The notes under the pieces: model-generated
Told to the model about the DNA's origin: nothing
What the model saw: only the letters and a program-made list of their open reading frames with translations
Database searches by the model: none
Shown: one piece after another, positions 8,724 to 17,127 of the stretch
Numbering within the stretch: position 1 is the stretch's first letter
Layout: each line of letters begins with the position of its first letter
NCBI RefSeq assembly: GCF_900113865.1
Contig: NZ_FOQY01000009.1
Coordinates: forward strand, 224,993-288,992
From: Streptosporangium canum
GTDB taxonomy: Bacteria > Actinomycetota > Actinomycetes > Streptosporangiales > Streptosporangiaceae
Length of the DNA: 64,000 bases
Direction: 5' to 3'
Made by a program: the position numbers and the translations under genes

Positions 8724-9791
8724 TTACCTGTCGGCGACCGCGGTCTCGCCCTTGGCCTTGAGGATCTCGTTGAGGGCGTTCAGGTCGTAGATGCCGTTCA
8801 GGTCGACCGGCTGGAGCAGCCCGATCTTGACCGCGTGATCCGCGCTGCCCACCAGCGAGGAGGCGATCGGGTCGTTGGTGAAGGTGATGTTCTTGAACAC
8901 GCTGTCCAGGACCTCCTGCTTGAGCGGCTTGCCGCTCAGCTTCTCCAGCGCGCTGTTGACGGTCGCGGCGGCGCCGGCCGGGTCGGCGTTGATCGCGGCG
9001 TTGGCCTCGACGTGCCCCTCAAGGAGCTGCTTGACCGTCTCGGGGTGTTGGGCGGCGAACTCCTGGCGGACGATCAGGTGGGTGATGACGAACTGCTTGT
9101 CCGGCCAGAGGTCGCGCTCGTCGACGAGGATCTTGCCCTTGCTCTCCTGAACCAGGCGGCTGGCGAACGGCTCGGGCACCCAGGCGCCGTCGATGTCGCC
9201 GGTGGCGAAGGTCTGCAGGGTCTGGGAGTTCTCCTGCGGGAGGATGCTGACGTCACCGCCGCCCTTGGTGTCGGTCTTCAGCCCCTTCTCCTGCAGCCAG
9301 TAGCGCAGCGCCACGTCCTGGGTGTTGCCGAGCTGCGGCGTGGCGATCTTCTTGCCCTTGAGGTCCTCGACCCCGTTGATCTCGGGCTTGACGACGAGGT
9401 AGACACCGCCGGAGGCCGAACCGGCGATGATCTTGATCGCCTTGCCCTTGGACTTGGCCCAGGCGTTGATGGCCGGGTTGGGGCCGATGTAGGTGGCGTC
9501 GATCGCGCCCGAGAAGACCGCCTCGATCGCGGCCGGACCGGCGTTGAAGGTGCTGGTCTTGAGCTTGGTGGCGCCTAGGTGCTTGGCGAACAGGCCCTTG
9601 TCGATGCCGACCAGCGCCGTGGAGTGGGTGATGTTGGGGAAGTATCCGAGCCGGACCTCCGCGAGCTTGTCCCCGCCGCCGGCGGAGGCCGCGGTGCCCG
9701 TCGTCTCCGTGCCCCCGCAGGCGGTCGCCAAGGTCGTGAGCGCCAGTGCGGCCAGGGCGGCCACCACCCCGCGAACCCTGCGAGCGTTCAT
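8724..9791 (-). CDS. ABC transporter substrate-binding lipoprotein, SsuA/TauA type
   Basis: This 355-residue protein has a lipoprotein signal (LAALALTTLATAC, lipobox cysteine near residue 25), then a two-lobed NMT1/SsuA-like binding domain starting LAEVRLGYFPNITHSTALV. NPAINAWAKSKGK and DIDGAWVPEPFASRLV are typical of aliphatic-sulfonate and nitrate binding proteins. It would be tethered to the outer face of the membrane and deliver the ligand to the downstream permease and ATPase. First gene of the operon, with its promoter and putative Rrf2 operators just upstream. Confidence 0.88.
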   Translation of the reverse strand: MNARRVRGVVAALAALALTTLATACGGTETTGTAASAGGGDKLAEVRLGYFPNITHSTALVGIDKGLFAKHLGATKLKTSTFNAGPAAIEAVFSGAIDATYIGPNPAINAWAKSKGKAIKIIAGSASGGVYLVVKPEINGVEDLKGKKIATPQLGNTQDVALRYWLQEKGLKTDTKGGGDVSILPQENSQTLQTFATGDIDGAWVPEPFASRLVQESKGKILVDERDLWPDKQFVITHLIVRQEFAAQHPETVKQLLEGHVEANAAINADPAGAAATVNSALEKLSGKPLKQEVLDSVFKNITFTNDPIASSLVGSADHAVKIGLLQPVDLNGIYDLNALNEILKAKGETAVADR

Positions 9792-9806
9792 GGCTACTCC
9801 CTAATT

Positions 9807-9866
9807 CCTACTTAATAAGTCGGTTAGGTGTATATAAGAACCTAGCATGCCTACCAGTCAAGTAGG
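9807..9866 (-). promoter_or_regulatory. Promoter and paired Rrf2-type operator of the ABC importer operon
   Basis: On the minus strand a -35 TTGACT (9856-9861) is followed after 18 bases by TTATAT (9832-9837). The -35 lies inside CCTACTTGACTGGTAGG (9850-9866), whose CCTAC and GTAGG arms are perfect inverted repeats with a 7-bp spacer. A second copy with arms CCTAA/GTAGG lies at 9807-9828 between the -10 and the start codon. Binding at both would block initiation and escape. The Rrf2 protein encoded in the operon is the natural candidate; that link is inference. Confidence 0.6.
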
Positions 9867-9942
9867 AATCATGGGGAACGGTCCATTGTTACCGCTCCGT
9901 GCTCTTTTGGGTGGAGTCCGTGACCCCGCCGACGGCTCATGC

Positions 9943-9982
9943 GGAAAGCCGGCCGGCCCCCGAGGGGACCGACCGGCTTTCC
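9943..9982. terminator. Hairpin terminator downstream of the LCP gene
   Basis: GGAAAGCCGG at 9943-9952 pairs perfectly with CCGGCTTTCC at 9973-9982, and the inner GGCCCC/GGGGACC bases can extend the stem. It starts 8 bases past the stop of the LCP gene transcribed leftward. No long T tract follows, as is usual for actinomycete terminators. Confidence 0.65.
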
Positions 9983-9989
9983 AGCGCCG

Positions 9990-11363
9990 TCAGTTGCAGG
10001 CGAGGTCGAGGGTGACGGCCTCCTGAGCCGGGTTCTTGCGGGCGTTCTTGGCGCGGCCGGACGGGGCGGAGGACTCGTCGGCCGACTTCGCCAGGATGGT
10101 GCTGACCTTGTGCTTGATCAGGCGGTAGTCGGGGTCACCGGTGTTGATCAGCGGAGGGACGAACTGGAAGCTCTTGATCTTGGATTTCTTCACCTTGTCC
10201 GACAGGTCGATCAGGTTCGGCAGCAGCCCCTGCGGGATGTCGGTGGAGACGGCGTGCAGCGCGACGTCGGCCAGCTTCTCGAAGCTCCGCAGCACCGTCA
10301 CCGGATCGGCCTGCTTGGCGACGGCGTTCATCAGGCACTTCTGCCTGCCCATCCGGACGTAGTCGTCGCTGTAGGTGCGGGCCCGGCCGAACCAGAGCGC
10401 CTCCTCACCCGACAGCTTGCGGGTGCCCGCCCGGATCAGGCCCTCGTTCTGCCTGCCGTACACGATGGGCTCCTTGACGGTGACCCGCACCCCGCCCATC
10501 GCGTCGATGATCTGGGCGAAGCCGCTCATGTCGACCATCGCGTAGTGGGTGATGTCGAGCCCGGTGATGTCGCTGATCGTCCGCTTGAGCAGCGTCGGGC
10601 CGCGCTGGCCCTTGGGGGCGCCTGGGACCATGTCGGGGTAGTCCTCGGCGTACTGGAAGACCTCGTTGAGCAGGCCCGGGGTGTAGGGCGGTTCGCCTCC
10701 GAAGCCGTAGGGGAAGCGGTCGCGGGCCGGGCCGGCCGGCATCGGGACGTGCTCCAGGTTCCTCGGCAGGCCGAACAGCACGGTGTCGCCGGTCCTGGTG
10801 TCGACGCTGGCGACGGTCATGCTGTCGGTGCGCACGCCGGGCCTGCTGGGCGCCGCGTCGGCGCCGATCAGCAGGATGTTGACCCGGTCGTGGCCCCGCC
10901 ACGGATCCACCGGGATCGGGACGGTGTTCGCGATGAACACCGAGGTGACCACGTGCTGGGAGACGAAGGCCAGGCGGGCCGCGTAGACCATGGGGGCGAT
11001 CACCAGCGCGCACAGCAGGCCGACCGCGAGAGCCGAGAGGTAGCGTGCGGGGCCGGACAGCGACTCCGGGCGGACCAGTTGGTAGGACCGGATGACCACC
11101 GCCACGGTGACGGCGGCGAAGAGCAGGGCGCCCAGCGCGAAGGTCCACAGCCAGCTCGGCTGCACGGCGAGGGAGAGCAGTTCCGGCTTGGTCTTGAACA
11201 GGGTGGCCACGATCGCCGCGATGAGGGTCACATAGATCCCCATCAGGAGGGCGCCCGTCACGCGCCGGCCCACCCACAGGTGGGCCAGGCCCCAGAGAAC
11301 GGCCGAGCCCAGTGTCAGCGCCAGGCTCGATCTGACGCTCAGGCCACCCCGTTTACCTGCCAT
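9990..11363 (-). CDS. LytR-CpsA-Psr (LCP) family glycopolymer ligase, multi-spanning form
   Basis: This 457-residue protein has four predicted membrane helices in the first 150 residues, then an extracytoplasmic LCP domain from about residue 160: VNILLIGADAAPSRPGVRTDSM, GLPRNLEHVPMP (the conserved arginine region), LLNEVFQYAED, and WFGRARTYSDDYVRMGRQKC. LCP enzymes transfer undecaprenyl-linked secondary wall polymers onto peptidoglycan. The multi-helix N-terminus is a known actinobacterial variant; most LCPs have one anchor. It is monocistronic, ends at a hairpin terminator, and faces away from the membrane-protein gene at 11614. Confidence 0.9.
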   Translation of the reverse strand: MAGKRGGLSVRSSLALTLGSAVLWGLAHLWVGRRVTGALLMGIYVTLIAAIVATLFKTKPELLSLAVQPSWLWTFALGALLFAAVTVAVVIRSYQLVRPESLSGPARYLSALAVGLLCALVIAPMVYAARLAFVSQHVVTSVFIANTVPIPVDPWRGHDRVNILLIGADAAPSRPGVRTDSMTVASVDTRTGDTVLFGLPRNLEHVPMPAGPARDRFPYGFGGEPPYTPGLLNEVFQYAEDYPDMVPGAPKGQRGPTLLKRTISDITGLDITHYAMVDMSGFAQIIDAMGGVRVTVKEPIVYGRQNEGLIRAGTRKLSGEEALWFGRARTYSDDYVRMGRQKCLMNAVAKQADPVTVLRSFEKLADVALHAVSTDIPQGLLPNLIDLSDKVKKSKIKSFQFVPPLINTGDPDYRLIKHKVSTILAKSADESSAPSGRAKNARKNPAQEAVTLDLACN

Positions 11364-11613
11364 CTTTCTAACATCTCCCGTTCATCGAATTCACGTGTCA
11401 CAGGTTAGTAACGGTTTTCGGATGAATGGGCTATGTGGCCGCGCGACGCGCTGAGAAGTCCAGGTCAAGCTTCGGTGAGTGAAGCCTGTCGTTTCGGGCG
11501 ATCACTGATCGCCAAATCGCGGTCAAAAAGGATATCTGGCGGGTTTTACCAGGTGGAGGTGGGGATTCCCAGATAAGGCCGAGGATTCCCAGAAGGCCGG
11601 GGAGGGGGATCCT

Positions 11614-12510
11614 GTGCGGGCTGCGTTCAGTGCGATCCTGGTCGTGCTCGGCTGCGTCTTCGCCCCGCCCGCCCTCGTCGGATTCTGGGCGGCGGCCGGC
11701 ATCGCCGACACCGGCCGCTACGTCGAGGCCGTCGCCCCGCTGGCGTACGACCCGGACGTCCAGGACGCCATCGTGGACCGCGTCACCGGCGTGATCACCA
11801 GGCCGCTGCGGAAACGGGCGCTGTCGCCGGCCGAAGACCTGGTCCACACGCTGGTGCAGGCGGTCGTCAGAGGCAAGGAGTTCCCCGCCGTCTGGGAGGA
11901 CATCAACAGGGTGACGCACCGGCGGCTCATCGCGATCCTGTCGGGCGAGGACGGCCGCGTGCCGCCGGTGCGGGACGACACTGTCAGCCTCGACCTCAGC
12001 CCGGTGTACCACCCGGTCAAGGATCAGGTGAACAGCCTGCTCCAGCGGGAGTTGGGCGGCCCCCTCCCCGACCTGCACCCCGCTTTCGAACTGTTCTCCT
12101 CAGCCGACCTGGTCAAGGCGCAGACCGCCTACACCTGGCTGATCAGGCTGAAATGGGTGCTGCCGATCCTGTCCCTCGCCCTCCTCACGGCGGGGGTGCT
12201 GCTGGCCCGCGACCGGCAGCGGGCGTTGCTGGGCGCCGGACTCGGGCTGGCCGCGAGCATGTTCCTGCTGGCCGCCGCCCTGGCGGTGATCCGCGACGTC
12301 TATCTGCCCGACTACGTCGAGAACGCGATGCCGGAGGCCGCCGCGACCGCCGTCTTCGACGCGCTGACCGGGTTCCTGAGGGCCGGCCTGCGCGTGATCT
12401 TCGCGGCCGGCCTGGTCGTGGCCGGGGCGGCCTTCCTCGCGTGCCGCCGGAAGCGGGCCTCCCGCGATCACCAGCCGGCCGCGCCCGTGAACGACGTCCC
12501 CGCGGGCTGA
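11614..12510 (+). CDS. Conserved actinobacterial integral membrane protein, function unknown
   Basis: The 298-residue protein begins with a hydrophobic helix (FSAILVVLGCVFAPPALVGFW), has an extracytoplasmic-looking segment of about 130 residues (DTGRYVEAVAPLAYDPDVQ onward), then three further helices from about residue 175 (WVLPILSLALLTAGVLLA, LGLAASMFLLAAALAVI, VIFAAGLVVAGAAFLAC) and a basic tail. This layout is common in Streptomyces-type hypothetical membrane proteins. The GTG start at 11614 follows GGGGAGGGGG at good spacing. Its 3' end overlaps the convergent reductase gene by 43 bases. No function is proposed. Confidence 0.75.
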   Translation: MRAAFSAILVVLGCVFAPPALVGFWAAAGIADTGRYVEAVAPLAYDPDVQDAIVDRVTGVITRPLRKRALSPAEDLVHTLVQAVVRGKEFPAVWEDINRVTHRRLIAILSGEDGRVPPVRDDTVSLDLSPVYHPVKDQVNSLLQRELGGPLPDLHPAFELFSSADLVKAQTAYTWLIRLKWVLPILSLALLTAGVLLARDRQRALLGAGLGLAASMFLLAAALAVIRDVYLPDYVENAMPEAAATAVFDALTGFLRAGLRVIFAAGLVVAGAAFLACRRKRASRDHQPAAPVNDVPAG

Positions 12511-13388
12511 AAGCCCAGCCGGTCGCGGGCGGCGGTGATGTCGAGGGTCCGCTCCACCGCCAGGTGGCCCACGGCGTAGCGGGTGAGCCGGGGCGGGCGC
12601 GCGCGCCGGAGCAGCCGGAACGCGGTCTCGGCGGCGACGGCGAGGGGTTCGGCCAGCCCGAGGGGCAGATAGTACGGCTCGGCGTCGATGCCCCGTTCCT
12701 CCAGGATCGAGCGGAGGGCGTCGTCGAGGACGACCGGCTCGGCGTCGGTCACGTTGAAGACGCCGTGCCCGACGGGACCGGCGGCGGCGAGCAGGCAGGC
12801 CTGGACCAGGTTGTCCACCGAGGTCAGGCTGACCCGCTGGCGGCCGTCGCCCACCGCGAGGAGCCTCCCTCCCCGGACCGCCCCCAGGACCCGGGGGAGC
12901 AGGGTCGTGTCCCCCCTGCCGTAGACGGCGTGCGGCCGCAGCACGACCGCCCCCCTCAGGACCCGCTCCGCGGCGGCCTTCGCGGCGCCGTAGGCGTTGA
13001 CGTACCGGCTCACCGGGGCCATGTCCTCGGTGGCCATCACGGTCGGCCGGAACGGGTCGTAGACGCTGGCCGTACTCACATGCACGAACCTGGCCCCCGG
13101 GAAGGCCGCGGCCGCGTTGCGGGTGCCGTCCACGTTGGCCGCCCAGACGTCCTCCGCCGGCCCCCAGTCCGTGACGCTCCCGGCGCAGTGGATCACCACG
13201 TCCACCTCGGGCAGCTCCGGCCTGTCCCCCAGGAGATCCCACGGCGTGTACGGCGCGCCGCCCACATGCCCGTCCGCCACCGAGGGCCGCCTGCCGAAGG
13301 CGGAGACCCGCCACCCCTCGCGCACGGCCGCGCGGCAGACCGCCCCGCCCACGAACCCCGAAGCCCCGGTCACCCCGACTCTCAGCAC
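12468..13388 (-). CDS. NAD(P)-dependent epimerase/dehydratase, OleD/3-beta-HSD-like reductase
   Basis: This 306-residue protein is an extended short-chain dehydrogenase: Rossmann motif GVTGASGFVGGAV at residues 5-17, VIHCAGSVTDWG, STASVY with the catalytic Ser, and YGAAKAAAE with the YxxxK pair; LRPHAVYGRGD and the ITAARDRLGFQP tail fit the 3-beta-HSD/OleD branch. OleD reduces the 2-alkyl-3-ketoacid made by OleA. The genes upstream on this strand encode an OleC-like ligase and an OleA-like thiolase, which supports this reading. A 216-bp spacer with a tandem repeat separates it from the ligase. Confidence 0.8.
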   Translation of the reverse strand: MLRVGVTGASGFVGGAVCRAAVREGWRVSAFGRRPSVADGHVGGAPYTPWDLLGDRPELPEVDVVIHCAGSVTDWGPAEDVWAANVDGTRNAAAAFPGARFVHVSTASVYDPFRPTVMATEDMAPVSRYVNAYGAAKAAAERVLRGAVVLRPHAVYGRGDTTLLPRVLGAVRGGRLLAVGDGRQRVSLTSVDNLVQACLLAAAGPVGHGVFNVTDAEPVVLDDALRSILEERGIDAEPYYLPLGLAEPLAVAAETAFRLLRRARPPRLTRYAVGHLAVERTLDITAARDRLGFQPAGTSFTGAAGW

Positions 13389-13460
13389 GGCCCGTCCCCG
13401 TTTCCACGGAGGCTCCCGGGTCCGGGCCGTCCGGGAGGGCGGCCGGATCCCGTCGCTCCC

Positions 13461-13592
13461 GGCGCGCCGCCGCCCGGCCCTGGCGCGCCTGCCGGGTCGC
13501 CCGCCCCGCCTCCGCCCGGCACCGGCCCCGGCGCGCCTGCCGGGTCGCCCGCCCTGCCTCCGCCCGGCACCGGCCCCGGCGCGCCGGCCGGA
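13461..13592. repeat. 48-bp GC-rich tandem repeat
   Basis: Two nearly identical 48-bp units (13482-13529 and 13530-13577, one mismatch noted) are flanked by partial copies at 13461 and 13578. It fills the spacer between the OleC-like ligase stop and the OleD-like start. One minus-strand frame through it would encode 16-residue Pro/Gly/Ala repeats, but that frame has no convincing start and I do not call it a gene. Confidence 0.8.
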
Positions 13593-13604
13593 TCTCGCGG
13601 CTGC

Positions 13605-15281
13605 TCAGGCACGGCGGGTGACCAGGTCACGGAGGGCGGCACGGTCGAGTTTGTCGGCGCGGCCGGAACGGGGGAAGGCGTCGAGGGGTTCGATGCGGTC
13701 GGGGAGGGCCGCGGCGTCGATGATCGCCGGAAGGGCCTTCCGCAGCAGGCCCTCGTCGTAGCCGCCGGCGGGGACGACGGCCAGCACGACCTCCTCGTCC
13801 CCGGTCTCGGGGTCGGTGAGTCCGACGATCGCCGCCTCGGCCACTCCGGGCAGGGCGGCCACCGCCGGTTCGTAGAGACCGGGGTAGATGTTCACCCCGT
13901 CGCGGAGGATCATGTCCTTCTTCCGGCCGAGCAGGACGAGCCGGCCCTCCTCGATCCGGACCAGGTCCCCCGTCGCGATCTCCTCCAGCGGGTCCTCGCC
14001 CAGATATCGCCGGGCGAGATGGGGCCCGGAGACGAACAGCTCGCCGTCGTCGGCGATCCGGACACCGACCCCCGGCAGGGGCGCGCCGAGCAGGTCCCCC
14101 TCTGCCTGGGCCAGCTTCTCCCGCGCCGAGGCGATCGCGATCGGCAGCGCCTCGGTCATCGCGTAGACCGACAGCACCTCGGGCCCGGCCTCGATCGCCC
14201 GGCGGAGCACGGCCGGGGGCGCGGGGGCCGCCCCGAGCAGCAGGTAGCGCAGGGTCTCGGGGAGCCTGGGCGTCCGGCGGAGCAACCTGTCCAGGTGCAC
14301 CGGGACGGCGAAGGTGTGGGTGGCCCCCCTGGCGGCCATCTCCTCGGCGGGGTCCCCGTCTCCGGGCAGCGACCAGGTGGCCCCGGCCAGGAGCGCCGGC
14401 AGCCCCAGCATGAGCTGGTCGGTGTGCACGACGTCGCCGGGGCCCAGCGGGAACGCGCTCCGGAAAAGCGCCAGCCCCGCAGCCAGGGACCCCCGGGTGT
14501 GCACCACGCCTCGCGGTCGCGCGGTGGTCCCCGAAGTGAAGATCACCGCCGCTGGCTGATCTGCGGCGATGGGGTCCGGGGTGTCCGGGGAGGAGGCGGG
14601 GCCCTCCGGGGTGCTGTCACCGGGCGACCGGAGGATCCGTGACAGCCGCAGGGCCGCCCGGGGGACGCCGGGCAGCCAGGGCCCCGTGTAGAGGTGGCGG
14701 ACCGGCCGGCCGGGAAGGGGGTCGCGGAGGTTCGGCAGGAGCAGGCCGCGGCGGCGGGCCAGGCCCTTGAGCGGGCCGCTCAGGGTGTAGAGCAGGGACT
14801 CGGCGACCACCCATCTGGGGCGGGTGGCGGTCATGCGGGCGCCGAGCACCTCGGGGGCCAGCCCGGGGTCGGCGAGCACGAGCGTCCCGCCGGCGGCCAC
14901 CGCCCCCAGCGCGAGCACCACCGCGTCCACCCCCGGCCGCACCGCGAACAGCACCCCGTCCCCGGGCCGCAGCCCGCCGTCCGTGCCGTCCCGGTCCGCC
15001 GTGCCGTCCCGGTCCGCCGTGCCGTCCCGGTCCGCCGTGCCGGTCTGGCCGTCGACGGGGCCCCGGTCCTTCTCGCGGGATCGGGAATCCTCATCCGGAA
15101 CGGGGCCGTACCGGGGGGCGGGGCCGGAGCGTGGCCGTCCGGACATGGCGGTGCGGACCGCCTCCACCCGGCGGGCCAGCTCGCCGTAGGAGATCTCGCG
15201 GCCACGGCCGTCGATGATGGCGGTCCGCCCGGGCTCCCGGCCCGCGGTGGCCATGATGCCGCCGATGATGTCGTCGCTCAT
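13605..15281 (-). CDS. AMP-forming acyl ligase/synthetase, OleC (beta-lactone synthetase)-like
   Basis: The 558-residue protein is an ANL-superfamily enzyme: ATP loop AVIFTSGTTARPRGVVHTRG, YAMTEALP at the A5 position, and TGDLVRIEEGRLVLLGRKKD at A7/A8, ending with a shortened lysine domain (FPRSGRADKLDRAALRDL). In ole clusters such a protein closes a beta-hydroxy acid to a beta-lactone using ATP. About 60 residues near 48-106 are a hydrophilic insertion containing three exact TADRDG units. The start ATG at 15281 overlaps the P450 stop (ATGA); the frame open further upstream lies inside the P450 gene and is not used. A plain fatty acyl-CoA/AMP ligase is the alternative. Confidence 0.8.
   Translation of the reverse strand: MSDDIIGGIMATAGREPGRTAIIDGRGREISYGELARRVEAVRTAMSGRPRSGPAPRYGPVPDEDSRSREKDRGPVDGQTGTADRDGTADRDGTADRDGTDGGLRPGDGVLFAVRPGVDAVVLALGAVAAGGTLVLADPGLAPEVLGARMTATRPRWVVAESLLYTLSGPLKGLARRRGLLLPNLRDPLPGRPVRHLYTGPWLPGVPRAALRLSRILRSPGDSTPEGPASSPDTPDPIAADQPAAVIFTSGTTARPRGVVHTRGSLAAGLALFRSAFPLGPGDVVHTDQLMLGLPALLAGATWSLPGDGDPAEEMAARGATHTFAVPVHLDRLLRRTPRLPETLRYLLLGAAPAPPAVLRRAIEAGPEVLSVYAMTEALPIAIASAREKLAQAEGDLLGAPLPGVGVRIADDGELFVSGPHLARRYLGEDPLEEIATGDLVRIEEGRLVLLGRKKDMILRDGVNIYPGLYEPAVAALPGVAEAAIVGLTDPETGDEEVVLAVVPAGGYDEGLLRKALPAIIDAAALPDRIEPLDAFPRSGRADKLDRAALRDLVTRRA
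14983..15036. repeat. 18-bp perfect triplicate repeat inside the ligase gene
   Basis: GTGCCGTCCCGGTCCGCC occurs three times head to tail (14983-15000, 15001-15018, 15019-15036). It keeps the reading frame and encodes three Thr-Ala-Asp-Arg-Asp-Gly units in a linker of the OleC-like ligase. Copy number may vary between strains by slippage. Confidence 0.9.
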
Positions 15282-16399
15282 GCCGCGGTGATCCACAGGT
15301 GTTCGTAGGTGGGGATGAGGACTCCTCTTGCCGCGCGCCGCCGTACGACGCGCACGTGATGGGAGAGCAGGACCGAGGCGACCGCCCGGATCTCGGCCAG
15401 GGCCAGCGGGTAGCCGATGCAGAAGTGCGGGCCGGCGCCGAACCAGAGCCGGCGCAGCTCGGGCGGGTGCCGGCGGGAAGGGTCGAACGGGCCGTATGCC
15501 CGGGCGCAGTTGTGGGTCACGATCAGCACCCTGTCGCCGGGCCGCACCGCCACCCGGCCGATCCGCGCGGCGGAGCCCACCGAGCGCAGCATCATCGGCG
15601 TCGGCGTGGTGATCCGCATGGCCTCCTCGATCACCTGGTCCAGATCGCCGACCCGCGTCCGGTGGTCGTGCAGGAGGGCGATCAGCCGGGGCACGAAGGT
15701 GGCGACGGTCTCGGTGCCGGTCAGGAAGAACGCGCCGGCCGCGCCCCTGGCCTCGGCCGCCGACAGCCCCTGCGCCCGCATCCGGCCCATCACGGTGGAC
15801 TCGTCTCCGGCCTCGTAGGCGGCCTGGGCGATGTCCCCGATCTTGTCCAGCACCTGCCGGGCGATCACCACCTGCCGGTCCCGCAGCCGCCGGGACCTCA
15901 GCGAGACCATCGAGACGACCCGCTCCCCGTCCGCGAACAGCTCGCGGGCACGGGCCTCGGAGACCTCGCCCAGCCCGATCACCCGGCAGATCACCGCGCC
16001 GGCCATCACCCGCATGGCGTCGACCAGGTCGACCGTCTCGCCGCGCCCCAGCCGTGCGGAGAGGTCGGCCAGCGGCTCCCGCAGCACGTCGGCGACCAGC
16101 GCCGAGACATACGCGGAGGTGAACAGCGGCATCAGCTTCCGGCGCAGCGCGAGGTGGCCGGGGCCCTCCATGTTGAGCAGCACCGACGGGCCGAGCACCG
16201 GGGTCCACAGGTCACCGGGCGATCCGGGACCGTCCTTGCGGAAGCGCTCGTCGGTCAGTACGGCGCGCGCGGTGACGGCGTCGTTGACCACGACCCCCAG
16301 CCCGGGGACGCGGACCACCGGGCCGAGGCGGGCCAGCAGCCGCATGAGCGGGTAGACGAAGGGGTGCGCGGCCAGGTAGAGCCGTGCCTCGTGGTTCAC
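15278..16399 (-). CDS. Cytochrome P450
   Basis: This 373-residue protein has the heme loop FGAGPHFCIGYPLALAEI with the axial cysteine, the I-helix oxygen-activation motif FFLTGTETVATF, and the EAMR (ExxR) K-helix. It is somewhat short for a bacterial P450 (about 400) but complete at both ends. It starts with GTG and overlaps the glycosyltransferase stop by four bases (GTGA), and its own stop overlaps the ligase start (ATGA), so it is translationally coupled within the ole-like operon. It probably hydroxylates or otherwise oxidises the lipid product, perhaps creating a site for the glycosyltransferase. Confidence 0.9.
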   Translation of the reverse strand: MNHEARLYLAAHPFVYPLMRLLARLGPVVRVPGLGVVVNDAVTARAVLTDERFRKDGPGSPGDLWTPVLGPSVLLNMEGPGHLALRRKLMPLFTSAYVSALVADVLREPLADLSARLGRGETVDLVDAMRVMAGAVICRVIGLGEVSEARARELFADGERVVSMVSLRSRRLRDRQVVIARQVLDKIGDIAQAAYEAGDESTVMGRMRAQGLSAAEARGAAGAFFLTGTETVATFVPRLIALLHDHRTRVGDLDQVIEEAMRITTPTPMMLRSVGSAARIGRVAVRPGDRVLIVTHNCARAYGPFDPSRRHPPELRRLWFGAGPHFCIGYPLALAEIRAVASVLLSHHVRVVRRRAARGVLIPTYEHLWITAA

Positions 16400-17127
16400 C
16401 GGATATCGATCACTTCGGGCTGGTAGCGATGGTCGGCGTACCAGGCCAGGGTGCCCGCCAGGCCGTACGCCCGCAGACGCCGGACCGAGCCGAAGACGAC
16501 CACGTCGCGGCGCGAGCCGTAGGCGGAGGTGAGCTTGCGGACCCGGTTGACCAGGGCACGGTCCTCGTGGACCTCCTCGATCGCGGTCCTCGGGAAACCC
16601 CCCGCCCGCTCGTAGAGCGCGGCGGTGATGGCCAGGGTCGCGCCGGGCATCATCACGTACGGCCCGAGATACTCCGGCGACCGGTTGCCCGGCCGGTAGC
16701 GGCCGAACGTCGCGGCCACGTCCACCACGAACGGGATGAACCGCCGCTCCCAGAACTTCAGCGGGAACTCGTCGGTCCGGGGCACGAGCCGGCCGCCGAC
16801 CATCTCCAGCCCGTCGCCGAACGCGCGCCGGATGTTGCGCACCCAGTCGGGGCGGGGCAGGCAGTCGGCGTCGGTCCTGGCCAGATGGGTCGCGCCGTGC
16901 GCGATGGCGTGGCGCATCCCGGTGTCGGAGGCGGCGCCGGTGCCCTTCCGGGTCTCGGTGATCACCGTGACGCCGTGCCGCCGGACGATCTCGGCGGTGT
17001 CGTCGGTGCTCGCGTTGTCCACCACGACCAGCGTGAAGTCACGGTCGTCCTGCCCGGCCAGCGCCCGGAGCGTCGCCTCGATGCCCGCGGCCTCGTTGTA
17101 GGCCGGAACGATCACCCAGAGGTCCAT
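16396..17127 (-). CDS. Glycosyltransferase family 2
   Basis: The 243-residue protein is a compact GT-A fold enzyme: it opens LWVIVPAYNEAAGIEATLRAL, has VVVDNASTDDTAEIV and the metal-binding LARTDADCLPRPDWV, then GATLAITAALYERAGGF and EEVHEDRALVNRV as acceptor-side motifs. It would transfer a sugar from a nucleotide sugar in the cytosol. The ATG at 17127 is shared with the thiolase stop (TGATG) and its stop overlaps the P450 start, so it belongs to the biosynthetic operon. A glycosylated final product is inferred from this; the longer upstream open frame lies within the thiolase gene and is not real. Confidence 0.85.
   Translation of the reverse strand: MDLWVIVPAYNEAAGIEATLRALAGQDDRDFTLVVVDNASTDDTAEIVRRHGVTVITETRKGTGAASDTGMRHAIAHGATHLARTDADCLPRPDWVRNIRRAFGDGLEMVGGRLVPRTDEFPLKFWERRFIPFVVDVAATFGRYRPGNRSPEYLGPYVMMPGATLAITAALYERAGGFPRTAIEEVHEDRALVNRVRKLTSAYGSRRDVVVFGSVRRLRAYGLAGTLAWYADHRYQPEVIDIR

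Noticed and set aside
7770..9578. 602-codon plus-strand frame over the ABC importer genes
   Set aside because: Shadow of the ATPase and binding-protein genes.
13382..13642. 86-residue Pro/Gly repeat frame between ligase and reductase
   Set aside because: No ribosome-binding site and overlaps both neighbours; the repeat explains the open frame.
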